A stretch of 30,001 nucleotides of DNA from the NCBI GenBank assembly GCA_021777685.1, contig JAJYDH010000008.1, positions 1-30,001 of the forward strand, written 5' to 3'. The DNA is from Planctomycetota bacterium (GTDB taxonomy: Bacteria > Planctomycetota > Planctomycetia > Isosphaerales > Isosphaeraceae). Each line of letters starts with the position of its first letter. Positions within the stretch are counted from its first letter, which is position 1. The position numbers and the translations under genes were made by a program. The notes beneath the pieces were generated by a model, which made no database searches, had not been told where the DNA came from, and saw only the letters and a program-made list of their open reading frames with translations. This document shows positions 23,246 through 30,001 of the stretch, one piece after another.

Positions 23246-25884
23246 TGTGGGTCCTTGGCGAACCACGGCTCGACCTCCCAGGTTGTGATGCCTTGATAGA
23301 GGTGGTCGACCGCCTCGGCCGGCCCTCGGAGGTTCGCTCGCCAGGCGAAATGGTCCTCGACCTGCCAGAGCGGCAGGACCGGCAGCTCGTCGCGCGACTC
23401 CCGGTCGACCTGGAGGGCGATGGTCCGGGCCGAGGTCGTCTCCGGGGCCCGGTCGAGCTGGATGAGGAGCTGGAGAATCCTCGGGCTGGCCGCCGAGGCG
23501 AGCGCGTCGGCCGACGTCGGCGCGTCGTAGCCGGGGACCAGGAGCGGCCCGGCGTCGAGGAGCGGGCGTTTCGGCCGAGAGGCCCGGTAGGCGAGGTCGA
23601 ACCGCCGGCCGGCGAGGAGGCCGGCCTCCAGCTCCGACTCCGGGCGCCCGACGAGCTGGACCTCGACGCCGATCAATCGGAACGACTCGGCGATCTTCGG
23701 GCAGACGGCGAGGGCCTCGGGGCTCGGCGGGTACTCCAGGGTCAGCCTGATCGGGCTCCCGCCCATCTCCTTCCTCGCCGCCGCGACCAGCCCTTTCGCC
23801 AGGAGCGGCCTGTATTCGAGGGGCTCGACGTCGGCGGCGTCGACGAAGCTCCCCTTCGCGAACGGGCCGTCGGAGACGGCGTTGACCTCGTCGGCGGGAT
23901 GATGGAGGACTTGGTCTTCGAGCAACATCTTCCGGTCGATCGCCATCGAGAGGGCCCGCCGGAGCTTGCGGTTCCGGAGCGCGGGGGTCCGGCCGTCGAG
24001 GGCGATCCGGTGGACGCTCGGGGTCGAGAACCGGCCGAGTCTCAGGCCGGCGTCCTTCGCGACCTCGGCCAGCCGGTCGGGCGGGACGTGCTCCAGCAGG
24101 CTCACGTCGCCCCGTTGCAGGGCCTCGAAGGCGGACACCGGGTTCGGGTAGCGGATCTCGCGGATTCGACGGACCTTCGGCGCGTCGGGGCCGGTCGCGA
24201 CCGAGTGGAGCAGGGTCACGGAATCGGCCGAGGACTCCCACCGATAGGGCCCGTCGCCGACGGGCCTCCGCCCCTGCCCGACCGAGGAGACCCAGCCGTC
24301 GGCCGCCGCGTGGGCCGGGCCGACGGGGGCGATGAGCCAGTCCTCGGGCTTCATGCTCGACCGGGTCAACCTGACCTCGACGTGCGCCTCATCGGTCGCC
24401 TCGACGCGGTCGAGCAGGTCGGCCCAGCGGGCGTTGTAGCCGGGCGAGGCGGGCGAGGCCCGGTCGGCCAGCGACCGGGCGACGTCGATGGACGAGACCG
24501 CCCGCGAGCCGTCGGACCAGGTCACCCCGCCGCGAATGCCGATCTTCAGCCCCTTGCCCAGCTCCAGGAGTTCGAACCCGGTCAGGAGCTGCCCCGGCGC
24601 CTCTCCCCGGATGGACGGCTCGTCGTCGGAGGCGAGGAGGAAGAGATAGAGGAGCCGGGCGACCCGCCCGGAGGCCGGCGAGGTCGGGAACGGGCCCACC
24701 CCGCCCGCGACGTCGGCCACGGCCACGGTGAGCGTCGGCTCCGCCTCGAAGGCCGCGCGATAGGCCGATTCGAGGCCATCCGACTCGGGCCAGGTCCGGG
24801 CGGCCTCGGCCAGGAGGTCGACCCGGTCGGAAGGGGGCGCCTTCGCGGCCCGGTCGAGCAGGGCCTTCGACCGGTTCAGGAACCGGGCGCGGGCGGATCG
24901 GGCCTCGGTGTGGCCGGGGGCGGCCCGTTCCAGCTCGCGGAGCAGCCGGCGGCCGACGAGGAAGTCGCCCGCCTCGAAGGCCCGGTCGATCCGCCTCGCG
25001 TAGGAGTTCGCCAGTTGGTCGGCCAGGCCCGGGTAATCGGGCTTGCGGGCGGCGAGGTCGCTGAGGAGCCGGAGCCCCCGCGCATTGTCTTCCGCCAGGG
25101 CGGCCGATCCCTCCTCGAAGAGCAGGCGGTTGACCCGATCGTCCAGCCCTCGCCAGTTCGGGTCGCGGAATCGGACGAGCAGATAGCGCTCGAAGGCCCG
25201 CGTGTAGTCCCCCTCCTTGAGATACCGGTCCCCCTCGGCGAGGAGCATGTCGTCGAAGTATTCGACGTCCTTGATCGAGGATCGCTTGACCTTGAAGTCG
25301 CGAGGCTCGCCCTCGATCATGTGGACGATGACGAACTGGTCGGCCTCGTCGGGGGCCTTCCTGACGAATGGGTCGTTCCGCCTCGACCGGCCCTCCTCGG
25401 CCTTCCGCGCGGCCTCGTCCAACTCCGCCAGGCTCCTCGACTTCTTCTTCGGGTCGAGCGGCGGCAGAGGGCGCGGCGAGACCGGCTCGACGTCATAGAC
25501 CGAGCCGTCGATGAGGGTGATCCGGTCGAACGGGGCCGACTTGAGCAGGTCGGCCGGCTTCGGCCGGGGCGGGGTTGGAGCCTGGGCCAGGGTGCCGGTC
25601 GGAGAGGCGAACGACGTCGCGAGGGTCAGGGCGATTCCCGAGATCAACCCGAGCGCCCTCACTCGCCTCGCAATCTGTCCGGGGGCGAAGCCCTTTGGAG
25701 TGCGGGAGCTTGCTCCCGCTTTGAGGCCCCGGAGCTTGCTCCGGGCGCAACCGGACAGGATTGCGGAGCAAGCTCCGCGAGGCAAAGCGGGAGCAAGCTC
25801 CCGCACTCCAAAAAAGGCGGGCACGCCTCTCCTGGGCGAGGGGGCCGGAAGTTCGTCAGGCCCATCATCGTCGATCTCGCTCAT
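23242..25884 (-). CDS. Orphan SBP_bac_5-type substrate-binding protein with helical-repeat N-terminus
   Basis: An 880-residue protein from the ATG at 25884, which overlaps the FHA gene stop and has GGGAGGG eight bases upstream. Residues 385-875 look like a family 5 (oligopeptide type) solute-binding domain: VTWSDGSRAVSSIDVARSLAD, VGDGPYRWES, LRNRKLRRALSMAIDRKMLLED, LTLEYPPSPEA and FRLIGVEVQLVG. Residues 205-380 are TPR-like helices (YLKEGDYTRAFERYLLV, AFEAGDFLVGRRLLRELERAAPGH). The hydrophobic export segment lies unusually deep (about 76-102, ending AQA). The preceding 74 residues include about 40 encoded by a palindromic repeat cluster. A GTG at 25662 would give a normal signal peptide and 806 residues but has a poor ribosome site. 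No permease or ATPase gene is nearby, so transport is doubtful; sensing or peptide binding are alternatives. Confidence 0.85.
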   Translation of the reverse strand: MSEIDDDGPDELPAPSPRRGVPAFFGVRELAPALPRGACSAILSGCARSKLRGLKAGASSRTPKGFAPGQIARRVRALGLISGIALTLATSFASPTGTLAQAPTPPRPKPADLLKSAPFDRITLIDGSVYDVEPVSPRPLPPLDPKKKSRSLAELDEAARKAEEGRSRRNDPFVRKAPDEADQFVIVHMIEGEPRDFKVKRSSIKDVEYFDDMLLAEGDRYLKEGDYTRAFERYLLVRFRDPNWRGLDDRVNRLLFEEGSAALAEDNARGLRLLSDLAARKPDYPGLADQLANSYARRIDRAFEAGDFLVGRRLLRELERAAPGHTEARSARARFLNRSKALLDRAAKAPPSDRVDLLAEAARTWPESDGLESAYRAAFEAEPTLTVAVADVAGGVGPFPTSPASGRVARLLYLFLLASDDEPSIRGEAPGQLLTGFELLELGKGLKIGIRGGVTWSDGSRAVSSIDVARSLADRASPASPGYNARWADLLDRVEATDEAHVEVRLTRSSMKPEDWLIAPVGPAHAAADGWVSSVGQGRRPVGDGPYRWESSADSVTLLHSVATGPDAPKVRRIREIRYPNPVSAFEALQRGDVSLLEHVPPDRLAEVAKDAGLRLGRFSTPSVHRIALDGRTPALRNRKLRRALSMAIDRKMLLEDQVLHHPADEVNAVSDGPFAKGSFVDAADVEPLEYRPLLAKGLVAAARKEMGGSPIRLTLEYPPSPEALAVCPKIAESFRLIGVEVQLVGRPESELEAGLLAGRRFDLAYRASRPKRPLLDAGPLLVPGYDAPTSADALASAASPRILQLLIQLDRAPETTSARTIALQVDRESRDELPVLPLWQVEDHFAWRANLRGPAEAVDHLYQGITTWEVEPWFAKDPQ
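25694..25812. repeat. Inverted cluster of four palindromes inside a reading frame
   Basis: The outer 29-base arms 25694-25722 and 25784-25812 are exactly complementary, and each contains GGGAGCTTGCTCCC or its reverse form. Inside lie CCCGGAGCTTGCTCCGGG (25728-25745) and GCGGAGCAAGCTCCGC (25763-25778). The order is two forward cores and then two reverse cores. In the minus-strand frame the unit encodes residues 25-64 of the substrate-binding protein without a stop codon. It resembles protein-embedded palindromic elements of the Rickettsia RPE kind in behaviour, not in sequence. Confidence 0.9.
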
Positions 25885-28800
25885 GGTTTGGGCCCTCCCG
25901 AGGATTCGGAGCCGCCGGAACCCAGCACGCGGACCGATCCCAGGCCGACCGGGATGGCCAGGCTCGGCCCGGCGGCGAGCGGGCCGCCGGCCGGGAGGAT
26001 CTCCAGCGCGGTCGTGGATTGCGGCGAGCCGTCGACCATCGAAAACCGCCGGACCGAGCCGTCACGCCCCAGGAACCAGGCCGACTGGTCGAGGATTGCC
26101 GGCGGTCCGGAGGCGATCGTGTCGACCAGCTTCGAGGACCAGAGCCGCCGGCCGTCGGGGGCGAAGGCCACGACGTTCCCGGCCGAATCGGCCACGAAGG
26201 CATGATCGGCCACGGCGACCGGGCCGATCAGCCGGGGCGCCTCCAGGGTCCAGCTCCCCTGCGGCCCGAGGTCGCGCGAGGCCAGCGAGCGGAGCTTGCC
26301 GTCGGCCGTCGCGATCAGGATCGAGGCCCCGGTCGAGGCCGGGTCGGCGGCGAGCGGGCTGTCCAGCTTGAGCTCGGCGGTCATCGACAGTCGGGGTCGG
26401 CCCGTCGAGTCGACGGCGATCCGCCGGAGGGTCGCCTCCGAGTCGGCCAGCGCGACCGCCCCGCCGTCGAGCGCCACCGGGGCCCGCCAGCGGATCGGCC
26501 GCGATCGGTCGAACGGCGGGACGTAGGGGTCGGCGGCGGAGGTCCCCGTCTTCGGGTCGATCAGGTAGACCCGGCCGTCGAGGCCCGGGACGAGCAGGTT
26601 CTTGCCGAGGGCCAGGGCCGACGTCGCCAGCGGCGCGGGCAGCTCGACCGGGCGGAACTCGCCCGAGCCGGAGCGGATCAGGACCCGGCTCGCCCCGGGT
26701 TCCGGGACGATCACCGTCGCGCCGTCGACCTCCAGCCGCTGCGAGGTCGCGGGCGGGAGCCGGAAACTTCCGGGTTTCGGCAGCGGCTGCTCGACGAACC
26801 CGCCCCTGAGGAGCCGATCGCGGCCGATCGAGAGGGGTCGGCCATCGGTGCCGATCGACGTGAGGGCGTCGCCCGACCCCGAGCCGGCGAGCCCGACCGG
26901 CCAGGCCGAGCCGAGGACCGTCCGCCATCGGACCTGGCCCGACGCGGGGTCGACCCCCCAGAGCGCGGTGCCGGGCCCGTCGTCGTGCTGATGGGTCAGG
27001 ACGAGCACCCGGTCGAATCCCTGGATCGGTCCCAGCGCGGGCCCGGCCTCGCCGAGGCTCCAGATCGTCGAGAGCCGGCCGCGCTCCTGATCCAGCTCGA
27101 ATCGGCCCGACCGCGACGAGGCAAGCCAGTAGTCTCGGTCGGTCCTGGCCCGCCCGAAGGCCGGCCCTTCGAGATCGGCCCCCGGCGCGATCCGGGCGAT
27201 GGGCGCGGCCGGCCCCTTGGCGTCGAACAGCTCGACCGAGAACGCCATCAATTCGCCCCGGTCGCTGCACGACCAGATCAGCGGCCCCGACGAGGCGGGG
27301 GTCGATCGCGTCCAGCCGCCGATGGGGATCTCCTGGACCTGGCGGAACTTGAGACCGCCCTCCTCGACGACGTAGACCCTCCAGCGCCCCTGGTCGATCG
27401 CGTGGTTCTCCGGCAGGACGAAGAACCGGCCGACCCGGGCGGGCGGGCAGGCGACCGAGCCCGCCGCCTGGCCGAGATACTCGACGGCGACGCAGGCGAG
27501 CGGGTCGAGCCCGAGGACGAACAGGCAATCCTCGTCGGCCAGGAGGAAGAGGTGCTGCACCGACTCGTCGGCGACCGGCGTCCTGGCCAGCCGACGCCCT
27601 AGCTGGAGCGTCCCCCGGAGGGCGCCCGAAGCCAGGTCGATCTGCAAGAGCCGCCCGTCGACGGTCGGCTGGAAAAGCTGGTTGCCCAGCACGAGCGGCG
27701 GGTCGGCGACCGCGCCTTCGAGTGTTTGCCGCCAGATCAGGCCGCCGTTCCGGCCGTCCAGCCGGATCAGCTCGTCCGACCGGGCGTCGACGACGAGGAC
27801 CGACGCGGGATCGCCCGCGACGGCCAGCGGCGGGAACGGGCTGGCGACGCCGACCGGGACCTGCCAGCGGGGGGCCCCCGAGGCGGCGTCGAGCCCGTAG
27901 ACCAACCCGTCGGCCAACGCATAGGCGACCTGGCCCGGCCCGCCCGGCGGGGCCTTCCCCGATTCGAGGCGGAGGACCAGGCTCGTCGCCGGCCCGAGCG
28001 GTTCCGCCCGGGGAACGGTCTCGCCGGGACGTCCTGAGGGGTCGAAGGCGACGGCGGACCGGATCTGCTCGTTCGCCAGGGCGAGCCAGGCGGCGACGTC
28101 CTTGTCCCGGGCGAGGTCGGGATGGCGCCGGATCAGCCCATCGCGGGCCAGATAGGCATTGTCGGGCCGGTTCGCCTTGAGGGCTGAGTCCATCAGGGCG
28201 AGGGCGGCGGCCCGGTCCCGGCTCTTGCGGATCGCGGCCCGGGCCGTCTCCAGCTTCCGGGGGACCTGCGAACGCTCGATCAGCGAGTCGGCCGCCTGGC
28301 CGGCGACCCGGCGGTGGAGCTGGACGGCCGACTCGGCCTCGGCCAGGATCTTCGGGTCGGCCAGGTCGCCGGCCCGCTCGGCCAGCCCCTCGGCGGCCTT
28401 GCGGAGGTCCTCGGCCAGGTCGAGCGAGGAATCCCGGTACTCTTCGAGCGAGCCGACTTCCTGGACCATCGACCGGGCTTCCTGGAGGGCGTTGCCCCAC
28501 GAGGCGCCGACGTTCCCGGTGTGCTGGCGGACCCTGGCCAGCGCCCGGAGGACCCTGGCCTTGTCCGCCCGCCGGTCGTCGGGGTTGGCGGCCAGGAAGT
28601 GGTCGAATCCCCGGATCGCGTTCGGGAAGTCGCCCGCCGTCATGTCCTCCGTCGCCACGTTGAACTGGCGGAGGGCGTTGGCCCGGGCGATCATCCCCCA
28701 GAGCAGGACGCTGAAGAGGACCAGGACGCCGAACGTGACGACCAGCCCGATGACCATCGGCGAGGTCAGGACCCGGTCGTCGCCGGGGGCCCTCTGGAAC

Positions 28801-29456
28801 GAGGGGACAGTGACCCCGAACCGTCCGGCCAGCCCCGATCGCCCTCGATCCGCCCCCGGGTCCAATTCCAGTTCGGCCGATTTCGTCCCGGTCTTCCGCA
28901 TCAGGCTCCCGAGCGATTGCGACGACCCCGATGGGATCTCCTCGGGCGATTCCGACGAGCCGGGACGCCGATACCTCGTCCGCTTGAGCGGGGCCTCGCG
29001 GGCCGGGCCGGCCGGGGGCCTCGGCTCCGGTTCCTCGATCGAGGGGGGCGCCATCTCCATCCGGTGGAAGTCGACTCCGGCGGGCTTCGAGGGCTGGGAC
29101 TTCGATCGTTCGAGCACGCTCGGCGCTTGCTGGATGACGGTCTTCTCGCCGTGGTCGGGCCCGTCTTCGAGGCTCAGGAGGAAGATCCGGCAATCCCCGA
29201 CCCGGATCTCGTCCCCCTGATAGATGCTCTTCGACTTGACCTGGAGGCCGTTGACCTCGATCCAGGGGACCTCGGGCGAGGCGTCGGCCTTGAACCGGCG
29301 GCTCTTCCAGCGAATCCGGCCGTGGAAGGGCTGGACGCCGGCACCATCGAGGACGACGTCGCACATCGGGTCGGACCCGAACATGACCGGGTTGTCGCGA
29401 GTGATCCGCACCCGCCGGACCTGGTTGCGCCCGTCGTGGATTTCGAGGGTGGCCAT
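25881..29456 (-). CDS. FHA domain - transmembrane - TPR - PQQ-like beta-propeller protein
   Basis: A 1191-residue single-pass membrane protein. Residues 1-95 form an FHA phosphopeptide-binding domain (NPVMFGSDPMCDVVLDGAGVQPFHGRI; Gly27, Ser28 and His45 match the fold, but Gln42 replaces the usual conserved Ser). Residues 96-230 are a Pro/Ser/Arg-rich linker. One transmembrane helix spans 233-254 (SPMVIGLVVTFGVLVLFSVLLW). TPR-like helices follow (about 265-345, DMTAGDFPNAIRGFDHFLAANPDD). From about 500 to the end come repeated strands of a PQQ-type propeller (GLDAASGAPRWQVPVG, RLDGRNGGLIWRQTLEG, GVDPASGQVRWRTVLG, YLIDPKTGT). With the FHA domain inside, the propeller would face the periplasm. 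It ends in the ATGA overlap with the substrate-binding-like gene. It lies 40 bp after the partial upstream gene. Confidence 0.93.
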   Translation of the reverse strand: MATLEIHDGRNQVRRVRITRDNPVMFGSDPMCDVVLDGAGVQPFHGRIRWKSRRFKADASPEVPWIEVNGLQVKSKSIYQGDEIRVGDCRIFLLSLEDGPDHGEKTVIQQAPSVLERSKSQPSKPAGVDFHRMEMAPPSIEEPEPRPPAGPAREAPLKRTRYRRPGSSESPEEIPSGSSQSLGSLMRKTGTKSAELELDPGADRGRSGLAGRFGVTVPSFQRAPGDDRVLTSPMVIGLVVTFGVLVLFSVLLWGMIARANALRQFNVATEDMTAGDFPNAIRGFDHFLAANPDDRRADKARVLRALARVRQHTGNVGASWGNALQEARSMVQEVGSLEEYRDSSLDLAEDLRKAAEGLAERAGDLADPKILAEAESAVQLHRRVAGQAADSLIERSQVPRKLETARAAIRKSRDRAAALALMDSALKANRPDNAYLARDGLIRRHPDLARDKDVAAWLALANEQIRSAVAFDPSGRPGETVPRAEPLGPATSLVLRLESGKAPPGGPGQVAYALADGLVYGLDAASGAPRWQVPVGVASPFPPLAVAGDPASVLVVDARSDELIRLDGRNGGLIWRQTLEGAVADPPLVLGNQLFQPTVDGRLLQIDLASGALRGTLQLGRRLARTPVADESVQHLFLLADEDCLFVLGLDPLACVAVEYLGQAAGSVACPPARVGRFFVLPENHAIDQGRWRVYVVEEGGLKFRQVQEIPIGGWTRSTPASSGPLIWSCSDRGELMAFSVELFDAKGPAAPIARIAPGADLEGPAFGRARTDRDYWLASSRSGRFELDQERGRLSTIWSLGEAGPALGPIQGFDRVLVLTHQHDDGPGTALWGVDPASGQVRWRTVLGSAWPVGLAGSGSGDALTSIGTDGRPLSIGRDRLLRGGFVEQPLPKPGSFRLPPATSQRLEVDGATVIVPEPGASRVLIRSGSGEFRPVELPAPLATSALALGKNLLVPGLDGRVYLIDPKTGTSAADPYVPPFDRSRPIRWRAPVALDGGAVALADSEATLRRIAVDSTGRPRLSMTAELKLDSPLAADPASTGASILIATADGKLRSLASRDLGPQGSWTLEAPRLIGPVAVADHAFVADSAGNVVAFAPDGRRLWSSKLVDTIASGPPAILDQSAWFLGRDGSVRRFSMVDGSPQSTTALEILPAGGPLAAGPSLAIPVGLGSVRVLGSGGSESSGGPKP
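25893..25899 (-). promoter_or_regulatory. Ribosome binding site deciding the start of the substrate-binding protein
   Basis: GGGAGGG on the minus strand, eight bases before the ATG at 25884. This is far better than anything before the GTG at 25662 (only GAGG three bases away). It supports translation through the palindrome cluster. The site lies inside the end of the FHA gene, consistent with translational coupling. Confidence 0.7.
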
Positions 29457-29496
29457 GAGTCGTCCAACGTCTCCGAAGTTCGGCCGGACGGCCCGT

Positions 29497-30001
29497 TCAG
29501 CGCAGGTATTCTTGCGAGAGGACCTCGAATCCGTAGCCCCGGCCGGCCTGGACCACCCCGAACCGGGTGTTACGGATCTCGGCCGGCTGCTTCCCCTTGT
29601 ATCTGACCTCGAGCTGTTCCAGGATCGACTCGATCCGCTCGGGGTAGAACTGGAAGATCACCCCCTCGCCGACGTCGAGCCCGGCCTTGGCGAGCAGGGC
29701 GAGGTCGGATTCCTTCCGTCCCTGGCCTCGCCAGACGAAATAGAGGCGCCTGTCGTCGGCGCCCGAGCCCGTGCGCCGGGTCGGCCGGGCCTGGGAGAAG
29801 TTCGAGGCGTAGATGAGCTGATTGCCCGAGACGACGGCCAGCTCGACCCCGAAGGCGTCGAGCTGTCGGGCGTATTCGTCGGCGGTCTGGCCGGTCTTGT
29901 AGAGGATGCTCCAGCGGTCCTCGCGGCGGACGCCGCCGTCGCCCGGGCCGAAGCCATAGCCGGGGCCGCCGTTGCCGACCTTCGATCGCCGCTTGCCGGC
30001 C
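29497..30001 (-). CDS. Conserved planctomycete-type protein of unknown function (C-terminal 167 residues; 5' end outside window)
   Basis: The open frame enters from the right edge and ends with TGA at 29499-29497. The visible part begins with a basic, Gly-rich linker (NGGPGYGFGPGDGG). A compact domain follows: DRWSILYKTGQTADEYARQL, DAFGVELAVVSGNQLIYASN, RRLYFVWRGQGRKESDLALL, VGEGVIFQFYPERIESILEQ, and the end GRGYGFEVLSQEYLR. I do not recognise a named family, and no membrane segment is visible. It is co-directional with the FHA gene and only 40 bp upstream, so they are probably in one operon. Because the N-terminus is missing, a membrane or signal segment there cannot be excluded. Confidence 0.8.
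   Translation of the reverse strand, partial: AGKRRSKVGNGGPGYGFGPGDGGVRREDRWSILYKTGQTADEYARQLDAFGVELAVVSGNQLIYASNFSQARPTRRTGSGADDRRLYFVWRGQGRKESDLALLAKAGLDVGEGVIFQFYPERIESILEQLEVRYKGKQPAEIRNTRFGVVQAGRGYGFEVLSQEYLR

Noticed and set aside
21788..24241. Extended 817-residue version of the exported unknown
   Set aside because: The extension is a low-complexity shadow of the substrate-binding gene; the signal peptide and ATGA overlap place the start at 23245.
25694..25812. CRISPR-like array
   Set aside because: The units are inverted palindromes without constant direct repeats or unique spacers, and no cas gene is nearby.
26062..29364. Long open frame of 1100 codons inside the FHA gene, same strand, other frame
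   Set aside because: Arg/Pro/Gly-rich composition typical of GC-rich shadow frames, with no domain; the FHA/propeller frame is clearly the coding one.

Overview
The window is GC-rich, densely coding DNA from a planctomycete, most likely of the Isosphaeraceae type. This is inferred from gene content alone. The markers are a DUF1549/DUF1553 lipoprotein paired with a Tat-type DUF1501 protein, an S53 peptidase with a LEPR-XLL-like N-terminal motif, an FHA/PQQ-propeller protein, and very Pro/Arg/Ala-rich codon use throughout. No rRNA, tRNA, CRISPR array, transposase or prophage gene was found.

Layout. (1) 1-2437, plus strand: the 3' end of glycyl-tRNA synthetase, a TIM-barrel sugar isomerase/epimerase-like protein and a small two-helix membrane protein, all with overlapping stop/start codons. 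(2) 2441-5225, minus strand: a three-gene operon of a small TPR protein, an exported M20 amidohydrolase and a PLP-dependent D-threonine aldolase/D-serine dehydratase-like enzyme. (3) 5410-7959, minus: an exported sedolisin (S53) with Ig-like, FN3 and DUF4082 modules, ending at a perfect 16-bp hairpin. (4) 8536-10152, plus: a cysteine-containing secreted protein of unknown function. The 576-bp gap between (3) and (4) carries two divergent sigma70-like promoters, both with 17-bp spacers. (5) 10696-12783, plus: glutamine-dependent NAD+ synthetase, preceded by a 543-bp gap holding a terminator and a long hairpin element. (6) 12732-20970, minus: six co-directional genes, namely the DUF1549/DUF1553 lipoprotein, DUF1501, a YjhG/YagF-type D-xylonate dehydratase, a Tyr/Pro-rich small exported protein and two tandem paralogous multi-pass membrane proteins. 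The last gene overlaps nadE tail to tail by 52 bp. (7) 21203-21778, plus: a GbsR/MarR-type regulator with a good promoter. (8) 21788-30001, minus: a translationally coupled operon of a partial unknown gene, an FHA-TM-TPR-PQQ-like protein, an orphan SBP_bac_5-like protein with a helical-repeat N-terminus, and a signal-peptide protein of unknown function.

The most unusual material is in region 8. A 119-bp cluster of four inverted GGAGCTTGCTCC-type palindromes sits inside the open reading frame of the substrate-binding protein. It lies between a well-supported start codon and the signal peptide, so it would add about 40 residues to the protein. The operon itself has a cytoplasmic FHA domain, an envelope propeller and an orphan solute-binding domain. 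It is the best candidate here for an undescribed envelope sensing or assembly module, but its function cannot be read from sequence alone.
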